From Microbacterium arborescens (lineage in GTDB: Bacteria > Actinomycetota > Actinomycetes > Actinomycetales > Microbacteriaceae), in NCBI RefSeq assembly GCF_030369635.1, contig NZ_CP128474.1, positions 2,108,001 through 2,172,000 of the forward strand: a stretch of 64,000 nt of DNA, given 5' to 3'. Made by a program: the position numbers and the translations under genes. The notes beneath the pieces were generated by a model. That model saw nothing but the letters and a program-made list of their open reading frames with translations, did no database searches and had not been told where the DNA came from. Shown here piece by piece: positions 1 through 8,506 of this stretch (positions are counted from its first letter, which is position 1; each line of letters begins with the position of its first letter).

Positions 1-2
1 AC

Positions 3-749
3 GGGTTCCAGGCGTGGAACGCACACGTTCCCGGCAAGTACCGCGATCTGCTCTACGGCATCGGCGCCGAGGAGTTCGGTCACGTCGAGATGCTCGCGAT
101 CATGATCGCGCAGCTGCTCGAGAAGGCTCCGGCCGAGCAGTCCGAGGCCGCAGCGAAATCCGACCCCGTGCTCGGGGCCGTGATCGGCGGCATGGACGTG
201 CAGGCCGCGATCGTCGCCGGTGCGGGTGTGCGCCCCGTCGACTCGAACGGCAACCCGTGGCAGGGCTCCTACGTGACGGCGAGCGGCAACCTGCTCGCCG
301 ACTTCACGGCCAACGCGAACGCCGAGATGCAGGGGCGGCTGCAGGTCGCGCGGATCTACCACATGACCGATGACAAGGGTGTCCGGGACATGCTCTCGTT
401 CCTCCTTGCGCGCGACACGATGCACCAGAACCAGTGGATCCGGGCGGCCCAGGAGCTGCGCGAAGAGGGAGTGGAGGACATCCCCGTGCCGTCGAACTTC
501 CCGCTCTCGAACGAGGCGCGCGAGCACGCGTACCAGTACATCAACTTCTCGGACGGCGCCGCGGCCGCCGAGGGTTCGTGGGCGTCGGGCCCGACCCCCG
601 ACGGCAAGGGTGAGTTCACCTACCTCGACGGGCCCGACACCTCGGTTCCGATGCCGCCGCCCACGCAGCCGGATCCCCGCTTCTACGGCACCGACGCGAA
701 GCCGAACATCATCGACAAGGCCGAGGGCGTCATCCGCGACAAGCTCTGA
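3..749 (+). CDS. Manganese catalase, 5' end cut by window edge
   Basis: Dinuclear-manganese (non-heme) catalase that disproportionates hydrogen peroxide in the cytoplasm. The visible 248 residues begin inside the four-helix ferritin-like core. The motif EEFGHVEM carries Glu and His metal ligands, and the downstream stretch DTMHQNQW supplies the second His/Glu group, as expected for this family (usually about 290-310 aa, so some 40-60 N-terminal residues lie outside the window). The C-terminus is the usual Pro-rich tail (PMPPPTQPDP). A long stem-loop follows 28 nt after the stop. Family assignment is confident; the true start cannot be seen. Confidence 0.93.
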   Translation, partial: GFQAWNAHVPGKYRDLLYGIGAEEFGHVEMLAIMIAQLLEKAPAEQSEAAAKSDPVLGAVIGGMDVQAAIVAGAGVRPVDSNGNPWQGSYVTASGNLLADFTANANAEMQGRLQVARIYHMTDDKGVRDMLSFLLARDTMHQNQWIRAAQELREEGVEDIPVPSNFPLSNEAREHAYQYINFSDGAAAAEGSWASGPTPDGKGEFTYLDGPDTSVPMPPPTQPDPRFYGTDAKPNIIDKAEGVIRDKL

Positions 750-777
750 CGACCCCGGGCGACCCGGCCGTGCCCGG

Positions 778-849
778 ATGCAAGGGATCTCGCCCGACAC
801 CCCGACCGGATGCCGTTCCGGCCGGGGTGTCGGCGACGATCCCTTGCAT
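778..849. terminator. 72-nt near-perfect dyad after Mn catalase
   Basis: Two 32-nt arms (778-809 and 818-849) match in about 27 of 32 positions around an 8-nt loop. The outer arms read ATGCAAGGGATC and GATCCCTTGCAT and the inner ones CGACACCCCG and CGGGGTGTCG. It lies between the catalase stop and the dehydrogenase start. It would act as a strong RNA hairpin and is most simply a terminator, but there is no T-tract and it is much longer than needed. A palindromic repeat element is the alternative. Confidence 0.55.
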
Positions 850-910
850 CGGCGCGCGGCACGACGACACGGCACGAAGACAGCACGAACCCCCGGCAGA
901 AAGGCGATCG

Positions 911-2059
911 ATGAAGGCGATGACCTATCGCGGACCATACAAGGTGCGCGTCGAAGACAAACCCGATCCGCGGATCGAACACCCCCACGACGCGATCGTG
1001 CGGGTGACGCTCGCCGCCATCTGCGGCTCGGATCTGCACCTTTACCACGGCATGATGCCCGACACCCGGATCGGCCACACGTTCGGCCACGAGTTCATCG
1101 GCGTCGTCGAGCAGCTCGGTGGTGCTGTGACGAACCTCGCCGTCGGCGACCGCGTGATGGTGCCCTTCAACATCTTCTGCGGCTCGTGCTACTTCTGCGC
1201 ACGCGGGCTGTTCTCGAATTGCCACAACGTCAACGCGAACGCGACCGCCGTCGGCGGCATCTACGGATACTCGCACACGGCGGGCGGCTACGACGGCGGT
1301 CAAGCCGAGCTCGTGCGCGTCCCCTTCGCCGACGTGGGTCCGACCGTCATCCCCGACTGGATGTCGGACGAGGATGCTCTCATGCTCACCGACGCCTACG
1401 CGACGGGCTACTTCGGAGCCCAGCTGGGCAGCATCGTCGAAGGCGACACCGTCATGGTGCTCGGAGCCGGGCCCGTGGGCCTCGCCGCGGCGCAATCGGC
1501 CTGGCTCATGGGGGCGGGACGGGTGATCTCGTTCGATCACCTCGACTACCGTCTGGCGAAAGCTCGCGATTTCGCCCATGCCGAGACGGTGAACATCTCG
1601 GAGCACCGCGACGTCGTCGTGGAGATGAAGCGCATGACCGACTACCTCGGTGCCGATGTCGTCATCGATGCCGTCGGCGCGGAGGCGGACGGCAACGTCA
1701 CCCAGCACGTCACCTCGGCCAAGCTCAAGCTCCAGGGCGGCTCGCCTGTCGCTCTGAACTGGGCGATCGACGGAACACGCAAAGGCGGATCGGTGTCGGT
1801 GATCGGCGCGTACGGTCCGCTGTTCAGCGCGGTGAAGTTCGGCGACGCCCTCAACAAGGGACTGACGCTGCGCATGAACCAGGCACCGGTCAAACGGCAG
1901 TGGCCGCGGCTGTTCGAGCACAACCGCGCGGGCTACATCTCACCGAGCGACATGATCACGCACCGCATCCCTCTCGAGCACATCGCCGAGGGATACCACA
2001 TGTTCTCGTCCAAGCTCGATGACTGCGTGAAGACCGTCGTCGTCCCCTCGGAAGGCTGA
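911..2059 (+). CDS. Zinc-dependent alcohol dehydrogenase (MDR family)
   Basis: Medium-chain NAD(P)-dependent dehydrogenase of 382 aa, close in layout to the glutathione-independent formaldehyde/alcohol dehydrogenase branch. Catalytic zinc ligands are Cys38 (ICGSD) and His60-Glu61 (GHEF). The structural zinc lobe is Cys90, Cys93, Cys96 and Cys104. A Rossmann motif (GAGPVGLAAA) follows near residue 185. The start chosen is the ATG before KAMTYRGPYKV, which is where the family begins; an upstream in-frame extension runs through the dyad and is unlikely. The next gene begins 3 nt after the stop, so the two are probably co-transcribed. Substrate is not evident. Confidence 0.9.
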   Translation: MKAMTYRGPYKVRVEDKPDPRIEHPHDAIVRVTLAAICGSDLHLYHGMMPDTRIGHTFGHEFIGVVEQLGGAVTNLAVGDRVMVPFNIFCGSCYFCARGLFSNCHNVNANATAVGGIYGYSHTAGGYDGGQAELVRVPFADVGPTVIPDWMSDEDALMLTDAYATGYFGAQLGSIVEGDTVMVLGAGPVGLAAAQSAWLMGAGRVISFDHLDYRLAKARDFAHAETVNISEHRDVVVEMKRMTDYLGADVVIDAVGAEADGNVTQHVTSAKLKLQGGSPVALNWAIDGTRKGGSVSVIGAYGPLFSAVKFGDALNKGLTLRMNQAPVKRQWPRLFEHNRAGYISPSDMITHRIPLEHIAEGYHMFSSKLDDCVKTVVVPSEG

Positions 2060-2062
2060 CCC

Positions 2063-2653
2063 ATGAGCACGAACTCCGCTGAGATCCCGACCCCGTACAC
2101 CGCGAGCGTGCCCCGACCGGCACCCGACCGCGCGGCGCTGCGCGCGCGCATTCCGGGCTGGGGCGTCGACCTCGACCCCGCGGATCGCCCGTCGGGCACC
2201 GTCGAGAGGATCGACCCGGCTGCCGCCGACCGCGGGATGCCGCCACGGCAGGCGGCGGACCCCGGCCGGGAGCGCTCGATCGAGCACGCCTTCCTCACGC
2301 CCGTGTACGGCACGGCGCAGCCGCTCCACGGCCTGTCGGGACGCATCCGCCGGCTGGCGTATGCCCGCTTCAGCGAGGGCCGCGCCGCGCACTGGCTGCT
2401 GCTCGTGGCGGGCGACCGGGTCGAGGCCGTCGGCGCTCACGTGCGATCGTTCGCGACGACGCGGCCCGACAACCCGATCACCGAGACCGGGGTCCTGAGC
2501 GAAACGCGACGGCATCCGCTCCGGTCGCGGTTCGGGCGCGGACGCATCGACCAGCGTCACACATGGCTCGACCCCATCCTCGTCGCGGGTCCGTGGGTGC
2601 TCGCGGGATGGATCGTCATCCGTGGCGCACGCCGCGCATTCGGGCGCGGCTAG
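2063..2653 (+). CDS. Hypothetical protein, 196 aa, C-terminal hydrophobic segment
   Basis: No family recognised. The N-terminal 60 residues are Pro/Ala/Arg-rich and look disordered. A central part (AARFSEG-like, then AAHWLLLVAGDRVEAVGAH) is amphipathic, and the last 25 residues (DPILVAGPWVLAGWIVIRG) could form one membrane segment followed by a basic tail. It starts 3 nt after the dehydrogenase stop, which argues for an operon, and its end overlaps the convergent SDR gene by 4 nt. Coding character is supported by the tight junction and sustained third-position GC. Confidence 0.7.
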   Translation: MSTNSAEIPTPYTASVPRPAPDRAALRARIPGWGVDLDPADRPSGTVERIDPAAADRGMPPRQAADPGRERSIEHAFLTPVYGTAQPLHGLSGRIRRLAYARFSEGRAAHWLLLVAGDRVEAVGAHVRSFATTRPDNPITETGVLSETRRHPLRSRFGRGRIDQRHTWLDPILVAGPWVLAGWIVIRGARRAFGRG

Positions 2654-3564
2654 GGCGATCGAGGCGACCGCGGCGTCTCGGCAGCGGTCGCGGGATCGTC
2701 GAGGCTCCGGTGGACCGCGCCCGAGCTCGGTGCCGCCTCGGCACCATGTCGCAGGCAGGCCTGGACGAGGTCGGCGGCCGATCGCGTCGTCAGGCCCGGT
2801 GCGATGCGGTACCCCGCGAGGGCCGCCCGCGCCTTCCAGCCGACCGCGACCCGCTCGCGCGGAACGACCGCGGCCCGCAGGATCGCGTCTGCGACGACCT
2901 CGGGCTCATCCATCAGCGGCAGTCGCAGCGCTCGGCCGGCGTGGTTGCCCGCATGGCGCCAGAACGGTGTGCGGACGGCCCAGGGCAGCACCGCCGTCAC
3001 CGCGACGCCGTCGACCCCCGCGAGCCGCAACTCCTGGCGCACTGCGCGGGTGAGCGAGAGAACGCCGGCCTTCGTCGCGGCATACGACGCCTGGGACGCC
3101 AGCGGGACGACGCTCTCGACCGACGCGGTATTGACGATGACGCCGCTTCCTCGCGCGACGAACCGGCGGAGTGCGACATGCATCCCGCGCATCACCCCGG
3201 CGAGGTTGGTGTCGACGATGCGGAGGTGCTCGTCGAGGGGTGCCTCCCAGAACGGCCCGATCGTGGCGACCCCGGCATTGCCGACCCAGACATCGATCGG
3301 CCCGAACATCTGCTCCGCCTCGCCGGCGAGGCGCTCGAGATCATCGGTGCTGCCGACATCGCCGGGCACGGCGTGCGCCCGACCGCCGCGCTCCCGGATG
3401 CGTCGGGCGAGGTCATCCAGCGCGTCCGCGCGGCGCGAGAAGACGACGATGCTCGCCCCGGCCGCGGCCGCCCGCAGCGCGACGGCGCGACCGATCCCGC
3501 TGGACGCGCCGACCACGACGATCGTCCGGCCGGCGAGGTGGGGGTGCGAAGTGGTCGCGCTCAT
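2650..3564 (-). CDS. Short-chain dehydrogenase/reductase (SDR)
   Basis: Classical SDR of 304 aa: nucleotide-binding motif GASSGIGRA near residue 18, NAG (GNAGV) near 95, catalytic Ser in NTASVES and the YAATK motif (Tyr/Lys) near 160-164. The C-terminal 60 residues (WKARAALAGYRIAPGLTTRSAADLV) match the extended SDRs that often carry a membrane-anchoring tail. The start is the ATG before SATTSHPHLAGR; upstream in-frame sequence is not SDR-like. Converges with the 196-aa hypothetical gene. Substrate unknown. Confidence 0.88.
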   Translation of the reverse strand: MSATTSHPHLAGRTIVVVGASSGIGRAVALRAAAAGASIVVFSRRADALDDLARRIRERGGRAHAVPGDVGSTDDLERLAGEAEQMFGPIDVWVGNAGVATIGPFWEAPLDEHLRIVDTNLAGVMRGMHVALRRFVARGSGVIVNTASVESVVPLASQASYAATKAGVLSLTRAVRQELRLAGVDGVAVTAVLPWAVRTPFWRHAGNHAGRALRLPLMDEPEVVADAILRAAVVPRERVAVGWKARAALAGYRIAPGLTTRSAADLVQACLRHGAEAAPSSGAVHRSLDDPATAAETPRSPRSP

Positions 3565-3645
3565 CGATGCAGGATCGATCCGCGCGGCACGGATGCCGTA
3601 CCCCGTTGCGCTCGACCGCCGCACCCGCTATTCGCGCGGCGGCTC

Positions 3646-4272
3646 TCAGGACCCGTCGCGCAGATCGGCCAGCGTGCGCTCGGTGAACAGGATGTCGGAG
3701 AACCGCACGTCGCAGCCATCGCCCGTGGGGCTCTGCGCTTCGAAGCCGACACGGACCTCGTCGCCGCCTGCGTGGGGCAGCGCGAAGGCTCGCACCATCG
3801 ACCACGTCTCCCCGTCGGTCGACGCGTGGAAGGCGAACACGCGTCCGACGCGCGCGAGGCGCAGCCACACCGCGTCGCCGTCGACGTCGAACGCGTTGGC
3901 GTCGTCGGAGACGTCGCGGGTGACGACGGAGACCACCATGGGCGTGCCCGCGGGCGCGGCCTCGAAGCAGAGTTTCGCCCACCGGCGCTCGTCGATCCAG
4001 ATCAGCAGCACCCCCGCGTCGAACGTCGCCCCGAAGTCGACGCCGACGCGTGCCTGAAGCGTGAAGTCCCCCGCGGGCGGCACCGCGGTCAGGCTCACGG
4101 CGTTCATCATCGACTCGGCCGCCGTGCTACCGGCTCCGCTGGGGTCGACGAACAGGTCGCTGTGCGGCTTCGCGGTGACGGCGAGACCGTCCTCGCGCAC
4201 CTCCCACGGCCAGGCCTCGGACGGAACGAGAGGAACGGGGAACGCGGAAACGACGACGTCGGCGGTGCTCAT
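3646..4272 (-). CDS. DUF1349 domain protein
   Basis: 208-aa beta-sandwich protein of the DUF1349 family (often labelled regulation of enolase protein 1, a concanavalin-like fold related to carbohydrate-binding domains). Typical pieces are DLFVDP near residue 40, GVDFGATFDAGVLLIWIDERRWAKLCFE near 78-105 and the closing VRVGFEAQSPTGDGCDVRFSDI. No signal peptide, so probably cytoplasmic. The ATG lies 7 nt downstream of a -10-like GATACT and a GGGGAG sits just before it. A perfect 16-bp inverted repeat brackets the start region (see separate entry). Biochemical function is not established for the family. Confidence 0.85.
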   Translation of the reverse strand: MSTADVVVSAFPVPLVPSEAWPWEVREDGLAVTAKPHSDLFVDPSGAGSTAAESMMNAVSLTAVPPAGDFTLQARVGVDFGATFDAGVLLIWIDERRWAKLCFEAAPAGTPMVVSVVTRDVSDDANAFDVDGDAVWLRLARVGRVFAFHASTDGETWSMVRAFALPHAGGDEVRVGFEAQSPTGDGCDVRFSDILFTERTLADLRDGS

Positions 4273-4310
4273 GCTCCCCAGTATCCCGGGAACAGAGCAC
4301 CGCCGACGTC
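4255..4310. promoter_or_regulatory. Perfect 16-bp inverted repeat bracketing a start codon
   Basis: GACGTCGGCGGTGCTC at 4255-4270 is exactly mirrored by GAGCACCGCCGACGTC at 4295-4310. The 24 nt between contain, on the minus strand, the -10-like GATACT, the GGGGAG sequence and the AT of the DUF1349 start codon. The inner arm is the coding sequence of residues 2-6. It is either an operator dyad spanning -35 and the early coding region, or an mRNA hairpin with the ribosome-binding site in its loop. Confidence 0.6.
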
Positions 4311-4329
4311 GGTGACAGCGCCGTGGCCG

Positions 4330-4464
4330 TCACCGATCGGTTCGGGCCTCCTCCGCGGCCTCTTCGGCCTCGGCGCCCTCTTCGGGAGACTCCGAACCGG
4401 CGGATGCCGCGTCGTCGCTCTCGTCCTGGTGCTCGTCGTCTCGTCCGTGATGGTCCGCGCTCAT
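4330..4464 (-). CDS. Small acidic protein, 44 aa
   Basis: Short gene supported by a good Shine-Dalgarno (GGAGAAG, 4 nt before the ATG) and by a composition unlike a random frame: it is almost entirely Asp, Glu, Ser, Ala and His (MSADHHGRDDEHQ then EGAEAEEAAEEA). No domain, membrane segment or cysteine. It lies between the DEAD-box helicase and the DUF1349 gene on the same strand. Highly acidic mini-proteins of this kind are common in Actinobacteria, with no known role. Intrinsically disordered by appearance. Confidence 0.55.
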   Translation of the reverse strand: MSADHHGRDDEHQDESDDAASAGSESPEEGAEAEEAAEEARTDR

Positions 4465-4607
4465 GTCACTTCTCCGATCGGCTCGTGTGACGTCCCGCGC
4501 CTGCGGGACACCTCCACTGTGCACGCGAAGCGGATGCCGCGAACCGGGCTTGCCCCGAGAGCGGATGCGTGCGAGACGCGCTCAGCTCCCGGGGCGACGC
4601 CGCGATG

Positions 4608-6422
4608 TCAGTCGGCGGTCTCCGAGCGGTGGCGGGGCTTGCGCGCGGGACGGTCGTCGCGGTCGCGGTCACGCGGGCGGTCATCGCGATCGAATCGACC
4701 GCGCGGGCTGCGGCTCGGGCCGCCCGTGTCGACGCGGATCTCGATCGCCTTGCCCGAGATGCGGGTGTCGGCGAGCCGATCGAGCGTCGACTGCGGCATG
4801 TCGGACGGCAGCTCGACGAGCGAGAAGTCGGGGCGGATCTGGATCGCACCGAAGTCGCCGCGGCTGAGGCCGCCCTCGTTCGCGAGTGCGCCGACGATCT
4901 GACGGGGCTCGACGCGGTGACGTTTGCCGACCGCGATGCGATAGGTGGTCATGTTGGGGTTGCTCGCGCGCGGACGGCGCTCGGGGCGACCGTCACGATC
5001 GTCGCGGTCGAACGAGCGCGGGGCGCGGTCCTCTCGCGGAGCTCGGGCACGCGGCTCGGGGTCGGGCTCGAGCAGCAACGGGGTCTCGCCCTGAGCGACG
5101 AGGGCGAGCGCGGCGGCGACGTCGACCTCGGGGACGTCATGGTGACGGACGTAGTGGGCGACGATGTCGCGGAAGCGCTCGAGCCGTTCCGTCTCCTCCA
5201 GCGCCGCGGTGATGCGGTCGTCGAAGCGCGACAGGCGGGTGACGTTGACCTCGTCGACGCTCGGCAGCTGCATCTGCGTCAGCGGCTGGCGGGTCGCACG
5301 CTCGATCGCGCCCACGAGCCCGCGCTCGCGCGGGGTCACGAAGCTGATCGCGTCTCCGGTGCGGCCCGCACGCCCGGTGCGGCCGATGCGGTGGACGTAC
5401 GACTCGGTGTCGGTCGAGATGTCGAAGTTCACCACGTGCGAGATGCGCTCGACGTCGAGGCCTCGGGCCGCGACATCCGTGGCGACCAGGATGTCGAGCT
5501 TGCCCGACTTCAGCTGGTTGACGGTGCGCTCGCGCTGCACCTGGGCGACGTCGCCGTTGATGGCGGCTGCCGAGTAGCCGCGGGCGCGCAGCTTCTCGGC
5601 GACCTCCTCGGTCGCGCTCTTGGTGCGGGCGAAGACGATCATCGCCTCGAAGTTCTCGACCTCGAGGATGCGGGTGAGCGCGTCGATCTTCTGCTGGTAC
5701 GACACGATCAGGTAGCGCTGGCTGATCGTCGAGGAGGTCGTCGTCTTCGAGGCGACGGTGATCTCTTCGGGATCGTTGAGGTACTGCTTCGACATCCGGC
5801 GGATCGCTGCCGGCATCGTCGCCGAGAACAGCGCGACCTGCTTGGTGTCGGGGGTGTCGGCGAGGATCGTCTCGACATCCTCGGCGAAGCCCATCTTCAG
5901 CATCTCGTCGGCCTCGTCGAGCACGAGGTACTTCAGCTCCGAGAGGTCGAGCGTGCCTTTGTCGAGGTGGTCCATGATGCGGCCGGGGGTTCCGACGATC
6001 ACGTGGACTCCGCGGCGCAGCGCCGAAAGCTGCACGCCGTAGCCCTGACCGCCGTAGACGGGCAGCACGTGAACGCCCTTCGTGCGCGACGCGTACTTCT
6101 CGAACGCCTCGCAGACCTGCAGCGCGAGCTCGCGCGTGGGTGCCAGCACCAGGGCTTGCGGGGTCTTCTGCGTCAGGTCGAGCCGGTCGAGGATCGGCAG
6201 CGCGAAGGCCGCGGTCTTGCCGGTTCCGGTCTGAGCGAGCCCCACGACGTCGCGTCCCTCGAGGAGCGTCGGGATGGTCGCGGCCTGGATCGCCGACGGT
6301 GTCTCGTAGCCCACATCAGAGAGCGCCTTGAGCACCTGCTCCCCCAGCCCGAGGTCGCGGAAGGTGATGACGGGCGGCTCGTCGACGGACTCGGATACAG
6401 ACTGTTCAGCAGAAGTGGACAC
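4608..6422 (-). CDS. DEAD-box ATP-dependent RNA helicase
   Basis: 604-aa cytoplasmic RNA helicase of the DeaD/CsdA type, expected to unwind structured RNA in ribosome assembly, cold response and mRNA turnover. Q-motif region (FRDLGLGEQVLKALSDVGYETPSAIQ is split here as FRDLGLGEQ and TPSAIQ), Walker A AQTGTGKT near 60, PTRELA, DEAD near 165, SAT, and the C-terminal helicase motifs ATDVAARGLD and HRIGRTGRAG are all present. A DbpA-type RNA-binding fold (YRIAVGKRHRVEPRQIVGAL) lies near 490-570, followed by an Arg/Asp-rich tail. The GTG start lies 5 nt downstream of a TACCCT -10-like hexamer, so the message may be leaderless. Confidence 0.95.
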   Translation of the reverse strand: MSTSAEQSVSESVDEPPVITFRDLGLGEQVLKALSDVGYETPSAIQAATIPTLLEGRDVVGLAQTGTGKTAAFALPILDRLDLTQKTPQALVLAPTRELALQVCEAFEKYASRTKGVHVLPVYGGQGYGVQLSALRRGVHVIVGTPGRIMDHLDKGTLDLSELKYLVLDEADEMLKMGFAEDVETILADTPDTKQVALFSATMPAAIRRMSKQYLNDPEEITVASKTTTSSTISQRYLIVSYQQKIDALTRILEVENFEAMIVFARTKSATEEVAEKLRARGYSAAAINGDVAQVQRERTVNQLKSGKLDILVATDVAARGLDVERISHVVNFDISTDTESYVHRIGRTGRAGRTGDAISFVTPRERGLVGAIERATRQPLTQMQLPSVDEVNVTRLSRFDDRITAALEETERLERFRDIVAHYVRHHDVPEVDVAAALALVAQGETPLLLEPDPEPRARAPREDRAPRSFDRDDRDGRPERRPRASNPNMTTYRIAVGKRHRVEPRQIVGALANEGGLSRGDFGAIQIRPDFSLVELPSDMPQSTLDRLADTRISGKAIEIRVDTGGPSRSPRGRFDRDDRPRDRDRDDRPARKPRHRSETAD

Positions 6423-6525
6423 GCTTCAGGGTAGTCCGCCTCCGCCGAGATCGCATGATCGGCCCGGCGTGGCAGAGCCCGGTGCCCTAGCCTCGAAGCA
6501 GGTCGACGGACTCGAGGGGGTACCG

Positions 6526-8502
6526 ATGCCGGAGTGGCTGCTCTTCACCATCGCGGCGGTGGTCTTCTCCGTCGCCGCGACGTGGTTGGCCAAGCGAGCG
6601 CTCGAGGCCCGCGTCGGCTGGGTGCGCGGACCGCTCGTCTCGCTCGTGGTCTTCATCGTCTTCGGGCCGCTCGGCATCTGGGTGCTGCGCGGCGCCGGCG
6701 TGCTGCAGGAGAACGGCCTGCTCACCGACGCGCCCGTAGCCATCGGCTTCGTGTTCCTCGTGCTGGCCTGGCTGTTCGCGATCGTCCTCATCGCCCTCAT
6801 CACGCTCGAGCTCATGTGGCCGGCGCGCCCTCCGGTCGGCCCCATCACCTACGTGCGCGAGGCACTGCACCGGCGCCGACGCGCGGTGCGGTACGCCCGC
6901 ATCGTCGCGATCGCCTCGCGCCACGGTCTCGGTGGGATGCGCAGCGAATCCGCGCGGGCCGAGTTGCCCCGGGCACTCGCGGCCACCCTCGACGACGCGG
7001 GCGTCACCTTCGTCAAGCTCGGCCAGATCCTCTCCACGCGCAACGACCTGCTCCCCGCCGAGATCACCAGCGCGCTCGCCTCCCTGCAGATGGATACGAC
7101 CCCCATCCCCTGGCACGAGGCGAAGGCGGCGATCGAGAAGCAGCTGGGCCGGCCGATCGAGCTCGTCTTCGCCGACATCGACGAGACGCCGCTGGCGGCG
7201 GCATCCGTCGGCCAGGTCCACAGCGCTCATCTGAAGGACGGCCGCCCCGTCGTGGTGAAGATCCAGCGCCCGAAGGCACGCGCGCAGGTCGCCACCGACC
7301 TCGACATCATCGAGCGGGCGGCCGCCGACCTCGAGCGGCGCACGACGTGGGCGAAGGATGTCGGGGCCTCGGCCCTCGCCGCGCAGTTCGCGGTCGCCCT
7401 GCGTGAAGAGCTCGACTACCGCGTCGAGGTGGGCAACATGCAGATGCTGCGCGACTCGATGACGGCCGCCGATGCCCGCGCGGTGCGGATACCCGACGTC
7501 TATCCCGACCTGTGCACGGAACAGCTCATCGTCATGGAGCACGTCCAGGGCATCCCGTTCAGCCGACTGCCCGAGCCGGGAAGCGACGCACCGGGGGCCG
7601 TGGATCCCGAGCAGGCGACGCGCATCGCCGACGCCGTGCTCGACGTCATCGTCGGGCAGATCGCCCTGCGGGGCGTCTTCCATGCCGACCTGCACCCGGG
7701 CAATCTCATCCTCCAGCCCGACGGCATCGTCGCCCTCATCGACTTCGGCTCGGTCGGCATCATCGAACGCAGCATGCGGCGGCTACTGCTGCCGATGCTC
7801 GTCGCGCTCCACAACGAGGACGACTCCGGCGCGACGGATGCCGTGCTGATGCTCGTGAAGCCCCGCCCCGACGCCGAGCTCGACGTCGGGGCGCTGCAGC
7901 ACGACATCGGCGTCATCCTCACACGACTGCACAACTCCAACTCCGACCAGCACCTCTTCACCGCGCTGATCGAGGTGCTCCGGCGCCACCGACTCGCGCT
8001 CCCGCCCGGTCTGCTGCTGGGATTCCGGACGCTCGGCGCGATCGAGGGAACGCTGCGGCGACTCGATCCCGACTACGACATGATCAAGCGCGCCCTCTCG
8101 CGCGCGCCGCAGTACGCCCTGCACATGGGCGACCCGCGGTCGGCGGCGATGACCGCTCAGGTGCAGGTGCAGCTCGGGATCGAGCGTGCGCGAGAGCTGC
8201 CCCGCCGGGTCGACGGGATCCTGAACGATCTCGAGTCGGGCCGGCTCACGGTGCGATTGCGCGCGCTGGAATCGCCCGACGACCGGTCGTGGGTCGAGTC
8301 GCTGACGGGGCGCTTCACCACGACGCTCGTGGGGGCCACCCTCGTGATCGTCGGCGTCATGCTCGGTGTCGTCCAGCACGGCCCGCTGCTGACCGACTCG
8401 GTGTCGGTGTTCCCGTTCCTGGGTAGTGTGGTCGGGCTCGGCGGCCTGTTGCTGCTGCTGCGTTCGCTACGCTCGGCGCTCATCCGCCGCGATGGAAGGT
8501 GA
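6526..8502 (+). CDS. ABC1/AarF (UbiB-like) atypical kinase, membrane anchored
   Basis: 658-aa protein of the ABC1/UbiB atypical kinase family. The N-terminus has three hydrophobic segments (about residues 3-20, 28-50 and 65-90), followed by the ABC1 core: KxGQ motif (FVKLGQILSTR), the Ala-rich loop (PLAAASVGQVH), the VVKIQRP lysine, the catalytic FHADLHPGN and the metal-binding DFGSVG. Two further membrane segments close the protein. Homologues support isoprenoid-quinone metabolism or lipid homeostasis. The ATG is preceded by GAGGGGG; a TAGCCT -10-like hexamer lies about 33 nt upstream. The next gene starts 4 nt after the stop. Confidence 0.92.
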   Translation: MPEWLLFTIAAVVFSVAATWLAKRALEARVGWVRGPLVSLVVFIVFGPLGIWVLRGAGVLQENGLLTDAPVAIGFVFLVLAWLFAIVLIALITLELMWPARPPVGPITYVREALHRRRRAVRYARIVAIASRHGLGGMRSESARAELPRALAATLDDAGVTFVKLGQILSTRNDLLPAEITSALASLQMDTTPIPWHEAKAAIEKQLGRPIELVFADIDETPLAAASVGQVHSAHLKDGRPVVVKIQRPKARAQVATDLDIIERAAADLERRTTWAKDVGASALAAQFAVALREELDYRVEVGNMQMLRDSMTAADARAVRIPDVYPDLCTEQLIVMEHVQGIPFSRLPEPGSDAPGAVDPEQATRIADAVLDVIVGQIALRGVFHADLHPGNLILQPDGIVALIDFGSVGIIERSMRRLLLPMLVALHNEDDSGATDAVLMLVKPRPDAELDVGALQHDIGVILTRLHNSNSDQHLFTALIEVLRRHRLALPPGLLLGFRTLGAIEGTLRRLDPDYDMIKRALSRAPQYALHMGDPRSAAMTAQVQVQLGIERARELPRRVDGILNDLESGRLTVRLRALESPDDRSWVESLTGRFTTTLVGATLVIVGVMLGVVQHGPLLTDSVSVFPFLGSVVGLGGLLLLLRSLRSALIRRDGR

Positions 8503-8506
8503 CCCT

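Noticed and set aside
4569-6434. Long open frame on the plus strand opposite the DEAD-box helicase
   Set aside because: High-GC antisense shadow: no start signal, Arg/Asp-rich nonsense composition, and all helicase motifs are in the minus strand.
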